A DNA stretch of 64,000 nt from Archangium lipolyticum (GTDB lineage Bacteria > Myxococcota > Myxococcia > Myxococcales > Myxococcaceae). The DNA is taken from assembly GCF_024623785.1 (NCBI RefSeq), contig NZ_JANKBZ010000005.1, forward strand, positions 372,001-436,000, written 5' to 3'. The translations under genes were made by a program, and so were the position numbers. Under the pieces are notes generated by a model. That model was not told the origin of the DNA, ran no database searches, and worked only from the letters and a program-made list of their open reading frames with translations. Within the stretch, counting starts at the first letter, position 1, and each line of letters starts with the position of its first letter. Of the stretch, positions 17,853 through 26,799 are shown one piece after another.

Positions 17853-19049
17853 CTAGCAGCCGAGGTTGGAGCCGGGGCTCACGCCGAGCATGCTCGTGAA
17901 GCGCAGGTAGTTGTCGATGCGGCTCTGCACCTGGGCGGGGTTGCGGCCGTTGCACTCCAGCGCGCCGTTGATGGTGCGGATCGTCTCGCCGAAGCCGGCG
18001 CCGTTGACGATGGCGTTGTGCGCCGTCATGGAGCCAGCGCCGGTCTGCGTGGTCCAGAACCAGAAGCCCGAGCGCCAGGAGGCGGTCGCATCCCGCGAGA
18101 GGATGTCCGGGTCATTCATGAGGTTCAGCCCGAGCGCGTTGCCGGCGGCGCAGTAGTTGCCGTTCCACGACAGCTGGATGGGTCCACGGCCGTAGTACAT
18201 CTTGCCCGGCGCGCAACCGCAGCCCGGGGGGCCCCAGCTGGTGTCACACATCACGCTCTTGTTGATCTCCTCGATGTACACGAGGTTGCCGGTCTCGTGC
18301 GCGATGTTGGCGAGGAAGGCCGCCACCTCGCGCTTGCGGGTGTCGGTGTCGCCCGTGGTGGCGAACGAGGGGAAGGTCGCCGCCGCCGAGATCAGGGCGT
18401 TGTAGCTGTAGAACGGGTTGCGGCCCGGGAACATGCTGTTGAACGTGGACTCGCTGAGGATCGCGCCCAGTCCGTTGCCAGGGGTGCCGCCCGCCTTGTC
18501 GAAGGTAAAGAGCTGGTTGGCGGTGCCGGTGTACGGGTACTGGACGTACTCCGTGCCGTTGTTCGCCGAGCCCCAGTACAGGTCCATCGCCATGTCCGTG
18601 TGGCGCGCATGGATGCTGAACTGGTTGTTGCCCCGGGCCACGAACTTGAACTGCTGGTTGTTCCCGCCGACGTACGTCCACTGGTGGAACAAGGCGTTCT
18701 GCGCGGTGCTGACCTCCTTGATGTCGAGCGCCTTGTTGCTGTTGACGTTGATGATCTTCCAGTAACCATCCGACGTCGGGGAGATGTGGAACTTCTGCGC
18801 GTTGGTACCGTTACAGTCCCACTGCTGCACCTTGGCTCCATCCGCGGTGCTGGACGAGGCGATGTCGACACACTTGTTGGTCATGGCCGAGCGGATGACG
18901 TAGTCGCCCTCCGTGATGCTCGACACGATGGCCGCGCTCTCCAGCTGGGCGAGCTCCTCGGCGCCCTCCAGCTCGTTGGCGGCGCAGCCACCCAGTCCAC
19001 CCACGACACCCAACAGCGACAGACAACGGTACACGCTCATTCGGGACAT
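17853..19049 (-). CDS. lipoprotein chitinase: ricin-type lectin domain plus GH19 catalytic domain
   Basis: 398 residues from ATG 19049, preceded by AAGGAGAG five bases upstream. The lipobox GLGGC puts the lipidated Cys at residue 22. Residues ~47-180 are a ricin B-type lectin domain (NKCVDIASSS, VQQWDCNGTNAQKF, KALDIKE, then QFKFVARGNNQFSI). Residues ~190-398 are glycoside hydrolase family 19: catalytic Glu in FLANIAHETGN, then YYGRGPIQLSWNGNY, with the Cys pattern of class I/IV chitinases. It is expected to cleave chitin or a related beta-1,4-GlcNAc polymer at the cell surface. It lies just upstream of the subtilase on the same strand, suggesting a predatory or scavenging set. Confidence 0.88.
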   Translation of the reverse strand: MSRMSVYRCLSLLGVVGGLGGCAANELEGAEELAQLESAAIVSSITEGDYVIRSAMTNKCVDIASSSTADGAKVQQWDCNGTNAQKFHISPTSDGYWKIINVNSNKALDIKEVSTAQNALFHQWTYVGGNNQQFKFVARGNNQFSIHARHTDMAMDLYWGSANNGTEYVQYPYTGTANQLFTFDKAGGTPGNGLGAILSESTFNSMFPGRNPFYSYNALISAAATFPSFATTGDTDTRKREVAAFLANIAHETGNLVYIEEINKSVMCDTSWGPPGCGCAPGKMYYGRGPIQLSWNGNYCAAGNALGLNLMNDPDILSRDATASWRSGFWFWTTQTGAGSMTAHNAIVNGAGFGETIRTINGALECNGRNPAQVQSRIDNYLRFTSMLGVSPGSNLGC

Positions 19050-19334
19050 GTTGCTCTCCTTGGGGTTGGGCCCATGAAACGGATTCGGCGTTGTGGCTCG
19101 TGTTCGAATCCGTCCGGGCACGGCTTGGCGCACTGACAGGACCGTTCCGGCCGTCAGCGACTCCTTGCCCCTGTAGAGAGCCAGGCCTCCTTTTTCGGGT
19201 CATGGCCTGATTTGCCCGGAAAGGAGGTGGTATGCGCGCCCACTGTTGGGCACGGTGCTCGAATCAAGCGGACATCGGACTACAGAGGCCACCGTCTGTC
19301 CCCAGGGTTTGCGCTTGGGCGCAGCGCTCGTTCA

Positions 19335-20009
19335 TCAAAAGCTCGCGCCGATCCTCATGAGGTTGAGATTGAGATCGAAGACCCACTTGTCCTTGCGCGG
19401 GAGCTCCGGCCAGTCGAAGAAGGAGAAGAAGAGGCTGGAGCTGGTGACCGGGACGTTCCAGCCCCTCCCCACGCTGCCGCCCAGCACGAATGCCAGGAAG
19501 AGGTGCTCGCTCTTCACGCGATAGCCCACGTCGAGCCCCAGCGAGAGCTGGCTTCCCGTCTCCCTCCACACGCGAGCGTCCCACACGCCAATGTCGGTGA
19601 CGCCCTCGTCCTGGGACACCATCCCCATCACCTTCGGCTGGATGAAGAAGCTCCCCCGCGAGGAATGCGGAGACAGGCTCCAGGCGCTTCCCACCGACAG
19701 GGCGAGTGCTCGCGTGCTGCAGGGGCCCTCGCAGCCCTGACGGCTCACGAAGGGCGTGAGCTCGAACACCAGCTCTTGCGTGGGGCTCAGGGGGACATTC
19801 AGCCCCACGGGCAGCATGAAGTACGTGTTTCCGCCGGTATCGTCCAGCAGCGGCCCCGCGAGCCCGTATGCGAGCGCGCCCACCGGTTGCACCCAGACGG
19901 ACATCGAGGGCTCTGACTTCTCGGTGTCCGAAGGGAAGAGGGTCGCCTCGGGCTGGGCCCTTGCCGTTGCGGTGAAGAGGCCTGCCGCCAGGATCCACGT
20001 CTTCTTCAT
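19335..20009 (-). CDS. exported outer-membrane-type hypothetical protein
   Basis: 224 residues from ATG 20009, with the signal peptide MKKTWILAAGLFTATARAQ. The mature chain alternates short amphipathic strands with aromatic residues and ends in a segment close to a beta-barrel closing strand (WVFDLNLNLMRIGASF, terminal Phe). This suggests a small outer-membrane barrel; no family is recognised. An upstream in-frame ATG at 20057 would precede the signal peptide and is rejected. Confidence 0.65.
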   Translation of the reverse strand: MKKTWILAAGLFTATARAQPEATLFPSDTEKSEPSMSVWVQPVGALAYGLAGPLLDDTGGNTYFMLPVGLNVPLSPTQELVFELTPFVSRQGCEGPCSTRALALSVGSAWSLSPHSSRGSFFIQPKVMGMVSQDEGVTDIGVWDARVWRETGSQLSLGLDVGYRVKSEHLFLAFVLGGSVGRGWNVPVTSSSLFFSFFDWPELPRKDKWVFDLNLNLMRIGASF

Positions 20010-20171
20010 TGCACGACTCCCGTACACTTCGAGTGTGCCGGGCCCCTCAGCAAGCATCGGACCAGCACGCTTCCCCGTTACGAGTCTTCCCGGGGCCCGT
20101 CTTGTCTGACGCCCCTGCCGTGCTCCGTGGAAATCCGAGACCCTGACAGCCGTGTCTCGGTTCCCCGACGA

Positions 20172-21290
20172 CTAATTGTAATAGTCCGTGTAGCTCACGC
20201 CAATGCGCAGGCCAGTGACAGGCGCGTCCTTCGCTTCGACGAGGACGTAGTAGCGGCCCGTCTTGCCCCAGCCCATCAGGCACGAGGCGTCGTTCCCGTA
20301 ATTCTCATTCTTGCAGTCGTGGGAATAGGGAGTGGGCGCCTGTTCGTACTTCACGTACAGGTTCGCGTTACCGGTGCCGCCGGAGGTGAAGAACTGGACG
20401 TCGTTCTTTCCCCACGGCATGTCGATTTCGTACCGGCGCTGCTCTCCCGCGAACAGGGAGACGTCGACGTAGGGTTGTCCACGAACGAGGACGGGCGCGG
20501 TATAGGGGCGATCCAGGGTGGCCAGGAGCTGAACCCCGCTGCTTGCGGATGTGCCGTAGAGCTTGATGTAATACGTTCCAGCGCTCGGGTAATACACCGT
20601 GCACGTTTCGCTGTTGCTGTAGCCCGTCGACCTGCAATCGTACGCGTCTGCCCTGGGCCAGTCGCTTCTCCGGACGTAGAGGTCGGCGTTCCCCGTGCCC
20701 CCTGAAGTCGTGAACGTCACGCTGTTCACGCCGGAAGGAACCGTGAGCAGGTATCCGCACGAGAACAGCCCCTGCGGCGCGTTGATGTTCGAATACGTGC
20801 GCCCCACGTCCATGATGGTGGTGCTGGTGCAGGACACTCCGTAGGTACCAGTCAGGCTCGCGCCGCTGTAGTCGCCGTACCCGTAGAGCCGGACGTAATA
20901 CGTACCGGCCTGGGGCGACGCGATGAGGCATTGGTCCTCAGTGGTCGTACTCATCGAGCGGCAGTCGTACGAGGCCGCGTCCGGTGTGAGGCCATACCGG
21001 ACGTAGATATCCACGTCTCCTGTCCCACCTGTCGTCTTGAACGCAAGCCCCGCCGCACCACTCGGGACGGTCAACTTGTAGATGCAGGACCAGCTGCCCA
21101 CCGTACCCGAGAGGTTCGTTTTCGCCACGTCCTTGGTGAGCGAGTACGTGGAGGTGCAGTCCCCCGCGAGCGGCTGCTGGAGCGCCGCGATGTCGAGCTT
21201 CGGCGCGGGCTCCGGGGCCTCCGCCCCCGAGAGCTCATTCGGTCCACATGCCGCCGCCAGCGCGAAACACGCGGCGTACATCGTTCTCAT
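20172..21290 (-). CDS. lipoprotein with three pre-peptidase C-terminal (PPC)-like domains
   Basis: 372 residues from ATG 21290. The lipobox ALAAAC gives a lipidated Cys near residue 15. Three homologous modules of about 105-110 residues follow, each with the core pattern LTVPSG, FxTxGGTGxxDLYVR and YDCRSxxxxxxEtC, then AGTYYxxLYG. That is the PPC beta-sandwich often appended to secreted proteases. There is no catalytic domain, so this is a stand-alone binding or adhesion lipoprotein. Each module carries a Cys pair expected to form a disulfide. Asn/Tyr-rich composition and lower G+C than neighbours are noticeable. Confidence 0.78.
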   Translation of the reverse strand: MRTMYAACFALAAACGPNELSGAEAPEPAPKLDIAALQQPLAGDCTSTYSLTKDVAKTNLSGTVGSWSCIYKLTVPSGAAGLAFKTTGGTGDVDIYVRYGLTPDAASYDCRSMSTTTEDQCLIASPQAGTYYVRLYGYGDYSGASLTGTYGVSCTSTTIMDVGRTYSNINAPQGLFSCGYLLTVPSGVNSVTFTTSGGTGNADLYVRRSDWPRADAYDCRSTGYSNSETCTVYYPSAGTYYIKLYGTSASSGVQLLATLDRPYTAPVLVRGQPYVDVSLFAGEQRRYEIDMPWGKNDVQFFTSGGTGNANLYVKYEQAPTPYSHDCKNENYGNDASCLMGWGKTGRYYVLVEAKDAPVTGLRIGVSYTDYYN

Positions 21291-21606
21291 CGAAATCGTA
21301 TTCACGGATGGACCCCTTGGATTGAACAGGTCAATCATCAGTTCAAACTCAGCTGCTACCGTAACGAGGGGTCCTGACACTCCAGGTTCAACGCGGGCGG
21401 AATATCTGTCTTTTGGACGCGGCGGCCTCTCCCTCCAGGTGGATGCGCTGTCACGAATGACATCGCGGTCACGAATGACTTCAATCCGTTAGCCGGGCTG
21501 CGCTGGGCTTTCCGGACTCGGGCATCATGGCTCCAGAAATTTCGCGGCCACCTGTGGATGTCAGCCGCGTCTGGAGCCGGGCACATGGCTTGCTAACGGT
21601 AAGGAC
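21291..21606. promoter_or_regulatory. divergent intergenic region with a 12-bp direct repeat
   Basis: This 316-nt gene-free stretch separates the divergent PPC lipoprotein and 226-residue genes. It holds two identical GTCACGAATGAC sequences at 21450-21461 and 21468-21479, an 18-nt period that could place two protein contacts about 1.7 helical turns apart. No convincing -10/-35 pair is visible. Confidence 0.45.
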
Positions 21607-22287
21607 ATGCGAAGCCATATCGATGCTGGAAAATTCCAGGTCCTGGGTTCGAATCTGCAGATCGTCATCGATGGGTTCGGGTCGTTCACCCTCATCGCCA
21701 AGAGCATCCTCGTCGAGGAGGGCTTGGGAACCGAGGACGGCTCCGGGGCGGTGAAGTTCGACGCGGGCAGATGGTACCCGCTCGAGCGCTGGCTGAATGT
21801 GCTGACCCGGATCGAGAAGGAGTACGGCCGCTTTCTTCTCTATCAGTCGGGGATGACCACTCCGAAGAACGCGGTCTTTCCGCCAACGGTGACGGACATC
21901 CACAGTGCGTTGAAATGCCTCGAGGTGGCGTACCACATGAATCACGCCGTGCAGGGGGAGCCCATGTTCAACCCCAGCACGGGTGAGATCCTCGAGGGCA
22001 TCGGCCACTACGGCTATGCGCATGCTCCCGGGAAGAATCTGATCTCCGTCGAGAGCTCCACGCCGTATCCGTGTGATTTCGACCAGGGCATCATCTTCGC
22101 GATGGCGCAGCGGTTCCAACCCTCGGCCCTGCTCACCCATGATGCCTCGGGGCCCTGCCGCAAGAACGGCGGTGAGCGCTGCACCTATCACGTCACCTGG
22201 CTGGAGGCCGTTGACGCGGTGGGCAAGCCCCGCGCTTCATCGGCCTCCGCGTCCGTTCCCGCTCCCCGCGCTCCCACGGGGCTCTGA
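21607..22287 (+). CDS. hypothetical sensor-like protein with C-terminal CxYxVxW signature
   Basis: 226 residues with no signal peptide or membrane segment. The C-terminal half contains SGPCRKNGGERCTYHVTW, reminiscent of the Cys-x-Tyr-x-x-x-Trp ending of myxobacterial DUF2378/TIGR02265-type paralogues and V4R/heme-NO-binding-like folds. The N-terminal FQVLGSNLQIVIDGFG is not something I can place. The last 25 residues are a Ser/Ala/Pro tail. Family membership is tentative. It ends one base before the stop of the convergent P450 gene. Confidence 0.55.
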   Translation: MRSHIDAGKFQVLGSNLQIVIDGFGSFTLIAKSILVEEGLGTEDGSGAVKFDAGRWYPLERWLNVLTRIEKEYGRFLLYQSGMTTPKNAVFPPTVTDIHSALKCLEVAYHMNHAVQGEPMFNPSTGEILEGIGHYGYAHAPGKNLISVESSTPYPCDFDQGIIFAMAQRFQPSALLTHDASGPCRKNGGERCTYHVTWLEAVDAVGKPRASSASASVPAPRAPTGL

Positions 22288-22288
22288 G

Positions 22289-23515
22289 TCAGAACTCCAC
22301 CCGCAGCGTCTCCAGATGGTGACCGACGGGGGGCGTGGGGCGCCAGTCGGGTGTCTGGTAGGCGGGACGGATGTTCGGGAAGCGGCGCAGCAGGATGCGG
22401 AAGCACTCGTCCGCCTCCATGCGCGCCAGGGCCGCGCCCAGGCAGTAGAAGGCTCCCATTCCAAACGCCATGTGCCGGTTCGGCTTGCGGGTGATGTCGA
22501 AGCGGTCCGGATCCGGGAACACCTCGGGGTCGCGGTTGCCCGCGCTCAGCGCCAGGAAGATGTGCTGTCCCGGGGGCAACGAGCGGCCAGCCAGCTCCAC
22601 CGGCTCGGTGTTCACCCGGGTGATGGCTCCCGCGGGACCGTCGCAGCGCAGCATCTCCTCCACCGCCGAGGGCATCAGCTCCGGCTTCGCCTTGAGCAGC
22701 TCGAACTGCTCGGGGTTCTCGAAGAGCAGCACCAGCCCGTTGGCGATGAGGTTGGCCGTCGTCTCGTGTCCCGCGAAGAGCAGCAGCACGCAGTTGGTGA
22801 CGATCTCCTCCTCGCTGTGGATGGAGCCTTCCTTCTCGGCGGCCACGAGGATGCTGATGAGATCCTGGCGGGGCTCGCGGCGGCGCTCGGCGATGATGGG
22901 CCGCATGTAGTCCTGCATCTCCAGGACGCTGCGCTGGCAGCGGCGCAGCTGGTGGATGTCCGAGGAGGGAGTGAAGATGGCCGTGATGTCGCGCGACCAG
23001 AGCTGGAGCTGCTCGCGATCGCGCGTGGGCACGCCCAGCATCTCCGCGATGACGTTGGCGGGCAGGGGATAGGCCAGGTCCTTCACCACGTCCATGCCAC
23101 CCCGGTCCTTCACGAGCTCGAGCAGCTCCTCGGTGAGCTCGCGCACGCGCGGGCGCAGCCCGTCCACGGTGGTGGGCGTGAAGTAGCGCTTGAGCAGGAG
23201 TTGGAAGCGCAGGTGGTCCTTCTCGTTGGTGTGGCCCATCCACAGCTCGATGGACTTGCGCATCGGGAGCAGCTCCTCCTGCTCCGCGGGCGTCAGGCGG
23301 CCCATCCAGCCCGCCATGTTGGCGGGGGCGAAACGGCGATCCTTCAGCACCGCGAGGATGTCCGCATGGCGCGTCAGCAGCCACGAGTGCATCTGGGGAA
23401 TCCAGCACAGCGGGTTCTCGGCGCGGATCCGATGCATCAGCGGCGTCTGATTCATCAGCACCTCCGGCGCGAAGAGATCGTAGGAGGGCGGGGACGAGCT
23501 CGTGGGGGCGGTCAT
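22289..23515 (-). CDS. cytochrome P450
   Basis: 408 residues from ATG 23515, chosen because GAGGAGAA lies seven bases upstream. I-helix AGHETT is at 248-253 (acid-alcohol pair), the K-helix ExxR at 287-290, and the heme-ligand Cys at 358 in FGMGAFYCLGAALAR. The usual His two residues before the Cys is Phe here (F-Y-C). Bacterial class I P450s of this length are soluble monooxygenases supplied by separate ferredoxin partners, none of which is adjacent. The substrate is unknown. No polyketide or peptide synthetase gene is nearby, so a stand-alone tailoring or xenobiotic role is as likely as natural-product biosynthesis. Confidence 0.9.
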   Translation of the reverse strand: MTAPTSSSPPSYDLFAPEVLMNQTPLMHRIRAENPLCWIPQMHSWLLTRHADILAVLKDRRFAPANMAGWMGRLTPAEQEELLPMRKSIELWMGHTNEKDHLRFQLLLKRYFTPTTVDGLRPRVRELTEELLELVKDRGGMDVVKDLAYPLPANVIAEMLGVPTRDREQLQLWSRDITAIFTPSSDIHQLRRCQRSVLEMQDYMRPIIAERRREPRQDLISILVAAEKEGSIHSEEEIVTNCVLLLFAGHETTANLIANGLVLLFENPEQFELLKAKPELMPSAVEEMLRCDGPAGAITRVNTEPVELAGRSLPPGQHIFLALSAGNRDPEVFPDPDRFDITRKPNRHMAFGMGAFYCLGAALARMEADECFRILLRRFPNIRPAYQTPDWRPTPPVGHHLETLRVEF

Positions 23516-23667
23516 GGGGGGGTTCTCCTCGAACACAGGCGGGCTCATCCCGCCCGGCTCCAGCATGTTCTAATTGAACGGCCCTCCCGTCTCACCCCCT
23601 TCCTGTTTCCAGGTTTACGAGATTCTGGTGTTCCGCCGGAGGAGCCGTGAGCGGGCCGGGGGTCCGC

Positions 23668-24408
23668 TCACTCGCGATAGAGCTTGCGCCGGAGGAAACC
23701 GAGCGACCGGCGCCAGACATCGTCCCAATCCTCCTGCCGCATCATGTGGTCCGACTCGGGGTACTCGAAGTGTTCGACGTGCGAGCCCAGCCCGGGATGC
23801 CATTGCCAGATCGTCCGTGCGAAGTCGCGGGCCCAGTGTGGCGGTACGACGCTGTCGCGGCCCGCGTTGATCAGGAGCAGTGGATGGCGCGCGCAGTCCC
23901 AGGGGCGGTGGACCGGCGCGTGGTGCATCAGCTCGCGAATCTCATCGGTGATGGGCCCTTCCCGGGGCGTCCAGTCTGGCGAGCCGAGGATGGACACGGT
24001 GGCCTGCACCCGTGAGTCATTGGCCGCCACGGTCAGCGCCGTGTAAGCGCCGAACGAGATGCCGGCGAGCCCGATGGGCCAGTGGCCCTCGGCGGCCACG
24101 TGGTCGATGACCCGTGAGACATCGTGGGCTGCCTCGCGGATGGCGTGAAGCAGGCGGGCATGGGACTCGGGCGGGCCGAGCCACGCCATCTCATCGAGCC
24201 ACCCATCGCGCCGGGCACCGTGATGCGGGGCGTCCACGCCGATGGCACTCAAGCCCCAGGTGGCCAGCGCGTTCAGCTCCCAGCGCTGGGTATCCGCGTT
24301 CGCGCCAAGTCCGTGCAGGACGAGGACGGCCGGTCCAGGCCGGGGCTCGTAGTGCACCTTGAGCACGGGAATGCGTCCATCCACGAAGAATCGGTACTCG
24401 TCGGGCAT
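23668..24408 (-). CDS. alpha/beta hydrolase (dienelactone/prolyl-oligopeptidase-like)
   Basis: 246 residues. Oxyanion strand VLVLHGLGANAD is at 28-39, nucleophile Ser118 in GISFGAY, acid Asp185 in NAGRDSVVP and base His221 in ESDHMM, giving a complete triad in the usual order. There is no signal peptide, so it is cytosolic. The AGRDxxVPP loop and small cap suggest an esterase or acyl-peptidase-like enzyme; the substrate is unknown. It lies upstream of, and in the same direction as, the P450 gene with a 150-nt gap. Confidence 0.8.
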   Translation of the reverse strand: MPDEYRFFVDGRIPVLKVHYEPRPGPAVLVLHGLGANADTQRWELNALATWGLSAIGVDAPHHGARRDGWLDEMAWLGPPESHARLLHAIREAAHDVSRVIDHVAAEGHWPIGLAGISFGAYTALTVAANDSRVQATVSILGSPDWTPREGPITDEIRELMHHAPVHRPWDCARHPLLLINAGRDSVVPPHWARDFARTIWQWHPGLGSHVEHFEYPESDHMMRQEDWDDVWRRSLGFLRRKLYRE

Positions 24409-24534
24409 GGAAGGAGTCTACAGATGCGGATGACGGAACGTCGGTCAACGGGCGGATGTCCGACCACCGGTGTCATCTGGTGACCTCCCTGGCCGATGCC
24501 GTGCCGCGCCCTTCTTGATTCTGGAGCCCTGTTC

Positions 24535-25308
24535 ATGTCCCCGCGCCGCCTCTCCTTTCCCTCGTGCCTGTTGTTGTCCTGCCTGTGGATTTTGTCTTGT
24601 GGAGCCCCGGGTGTGTCGCGCGCGTCGGACTTCTCGTCCCAGTCGAGCGCACCAGGCGTTCCCGAGGTGGCCGCGGTGGAGTCGGACAAGACGGTGCGTC
24701 CGGACGTGCTCGTGGTGCGCTTCTCCGTGAGCCAGGAGACGGGCTCCTTGGAGCAGGCCCTGCCGGTGCTGAAGGCGGCGGTGGACCGCTACGTGCGCGC
24801 GGCGGCCGAGGCCACGAAGTCCGAGGTGGTGCCGCGCCTGGCCGGCTTCGGCGTGCAGGAGACGGGCTACGGGCGCAAGATCTCCTCGGACTCCTCCACG
24901 CGGTATGCGGTGGTGCACGGCTCGCTGGAGGTGGCCCTGCCCGCAACACTGGACTTCTGGGGCCGCTCGGCGTTGGCGGCGAAGCTGCACGAGCTGTCGC
25001 GCACCACCGCCTCGGAGGCGGAGAAGCAGAAGCTGTTTGCCTCGTTCGTGGGCCCCGTCCCCGCGTTGCGCGATCCCGAGAGCCACCGCGCCGAGCTGCT
25101 CGAGCTCTGGGTGAAGCGCACCCGCGCCTTCGCCGCCACCGCCCAGGCCGAGTCCGCCCCGCTGGCGCCCGTGGAGTGCACGCCGCCCGGTGCCGTGCAG
25201 CAGCGCGCCGTGTCGCTGGAGGAGGTGGCCCTGACGCTGCCGGTGAGCTGCCGGCTCGCGGTGGTGCCTGCCAGCGCCGGTGGCAGACCGGTGGCGGCAG
25301 GGAAGTAG
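24535..25308 (+). CDS. hypothetical lipoprotein, possibly SIMPL-like
   Basis: 257 residues from ATG 24535. The signal peptide ends in LWILSC (lipobox Cys at about residue 23). The mature domain contains the VRPDVLVVRFSVSQETGSLEQAL strand-helix unit (read as two parts) that recalls the start of SIMPL/DUF541 domains, which use a similar P-D-x-A-x-x-x-x-x-V pattern. The remainder is helical with two Cys (VECTPPG and VSCRL). The SIMPL link is tentative; function is unknown. Confidence 0.6.
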   Translation: MSPRRLSFPSCLLLSCLWILSCGAPGVSRASDFSSQSSAPGVPEVAAVESDKTVRPDVLVVRFSVSQETGSLEQALPVLKAAVDRYVRAAAEATKSEVVPRLAGFGVQETGYGRKISSDSSTRYAVVHGSLEVALPATLDFWGRSALAAKLHELSRTTASEAEKQKLFASFVGPVPALRDPESHRAELLELWVKRTRAFAATAQAESAPLAPVECTPPGAVQQRAVSLEEVALTLPVSCRLAVVPASAGGRPVAAGK

Positions 25309-25351
25309 CCACGGGCGGAGGTCTGGGGGAGGTGTTACATTCCAGTGCAAG

Positions 25352-26251
25352 ATGTCCGGAAACCGCTTGCACCCTCCGAGACCTCCCCGTGCCTCTCCGC
25401 CTGGCGGGGACTGGGTCGACATCTCTCGCGATGCGGCCACGGGCATCGAGACCATCCGGGCTCACTTCACCGGCCATGCCTATGATCCGCACTTCCATGA
25501 CGCGTACCTCGTCGGGGTGACGGAGCAGGGTCTCCAGGAGTTCTCCTGCCGAAGGGCGATCCACCGCAGCACGCCGGGCCGCGTCATCCTGATCGAGCCC
25601 GGAGAGACTCATGACGGGCAGGCCCGGGACGAGGCGGGCTTCACGTACCTGATGCTCTATCTGGAGCCGTCCTGGCTGCTCGAGACCTGCACCCGGGCGG
25701 CGGACGGCGCCTTCTCGCACCACCAGGTGGGCTTCCGCGCGACCCTCAATGAGGAGCCCCGGCTCGCGGCCGCCATCCGCCGGGCGTTCTGGATGCTCCA
25801 CGAGCCCGAAATGCGGCTCGCGAGGGATGGGGCGTTGGACGCCCTGGCGGAGGCACTCAATCCCCACCTCGGCGCGTCCGTGATGGCCAGGGCGGGAGGG
25901 GCCGCGACCCGCGCCGCACGCCGGGCCCGTGACCTGCTGCGCGAGCACATGGAACAGGACCTGGGGCTCGAGGAGCTCGCCCGGCTCTGCGGAGCGGACC
26001 GCTTCCAGCTGTCACGGGCGTTTCGCGCGGCCTACGGGCTGCCGCCGCACGCCTACCTCGTGCAGCTCCGGCTCGCCGCCGCGCGCCGGAAGCTCGCGGC
26101 GGGCGAGGCTCCCGCCGCCGTCGCCGCCGCCGTGGGGTTCGCCGACCAGAGCCACCTGGGCCGCTGGTTCCGCCGTGCGTTCGGGCTGACCCCCGCGGCC
26201 TACCGCGCGATCTGCACGAACGTTCCAGACCGGAAGTCCCTCCACCGCTGA
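25352..26251 (+). CDS. AraC-family transcriptional regulator
   Basis: 299 residues from ATG 25352. An N-terminal AraC-type ligand-binding cupin (HFHDAYLVGVTEQG, then GRVILIEPGETHDGQ) spans about residues 20-165. The tandem helix-turn-helix DNA-binding domain follows at 195-290 (LEELARLCGADRFQLSRAF and AAVGFADQSHLGRWFRRAFG). The family senses small molecules and usually controls an adjacent gene. The DUF2000 gene starts 27 nt downstream and is the obvious candidate. Confidence 0.88.
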   Translation: MSGNRLHPPRPPRASPPGGDWVDISRDAATGIETIRAHFTGHAYDPHFHDAYLVGVTEQGLQEFSCRRAIHRSTPGRVILIEPGETHDGQARDEAGFTYLMLYLEPSWLLETCTRAADGAFSHHQVGFRATLNEEPRLAAAIRRAFWMLHEPEMRLARDGALDALAEALNPHLGASVMARAGGAATRAARRARDLLREHMEQDLGLEELARLCGADRFQLSRAFRAAYGLPPHAYLVQLRLAAARRKLAAGEAPAAVAAAVGFADQSHLGRWFRRAFGLTPAAYRAICTNVPDRKSLHR

Positions 26252-26278
26252 GGATGCGCCTCGGCAACGGAGGAAACC

Positions 26279-26695
26279 ATGTCCGAGCAGCTCACGACCA
26301 AGGTCGCGCTCATCGTGCGCGAGGACCTCGCCATGTGGCAGAGGTTGAATGTCACCGCCTTTCTCGCCACCGGCATCGCCGCGTCGGCACCAGAAGCCAT
26401 CGGCGAGCCCTACGTGGATGCCGCGGGGCGGCGCTACAGCCGGCTGCTCGGTCAGCCGATGCTCGTCTTCAGCGCCACACGCGCGCAACTCCAGGGCGCG
26501 CATCGGACCGCCCTCGAGCGGGGGCTGACCGCCGCGGTCTACGTGGGCGCCATGTTCTCGACGGGCAATGACGAGGCGAACCGCGCGGCACTGCGGGCCG
26601 AGAACCCGGAGGACCTCGATCTGGTGGGCCTGGCGGTGCGCGGAGATCGGAAGCAGGTCGACAAGGCCGTGAAGGGGCTGGCGCTTCACAAGTGA
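26279..26695 (+). CDS. DUF2000-family protein
   Basis: 138 residues with the DUF2000 pattern: an initial TKVALIVREDLAMWQRLNVTAF segment (read as two parts), QPMLVFSATRAQL and GLTAAVYVGAMFSTGND. The fold resembles peptidyl-tRNA hydrolase 2, but the enzymatic function is unproven. AACGGAGGAAACC supplies a good ribosome-binding site. Tight spacing behind the AraC gene indicates one transcript, and AraC-DUF2000 pairs are a recurrent arrangement in bacteria. Confidence 0.85.
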   Translation: MSEQLTTKVALIVREDLAMWQRLNVTAFLATGIAASAPEAIGEPYVDAAGRRYSRLLGQPMLVFSATRAQLQGAHRTALERGLTAAVYVGAMFSTGNDEANRAALRAENPEDLDLVGLAVRGDRKQVDKAVKGLALHK

Positions 26696-26799
26696 TGAGG
26701 CTCTGAGCCTCAGCGCGCGTGACCTCGGCCTGGATGGGGGAGGGGGGCGCATCTCTCGGATTCGTTGACACCCGATCTGCGAATGCGAGGTTGGGCCGT

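Noticed and set aside
21450-21479. CRISPR-like repeat pair
   Set aside because: Two 12-bp copies with a 6-nt gap do not make an array, and no cas gene is present.
22289-24408. Natural-product gene cluster around the P450
   Set aside because: No polyketide synthase, peptide synthetase, terpene synthase or resistance gene is adjacent; a hydrolase neighbour alone is not enough.
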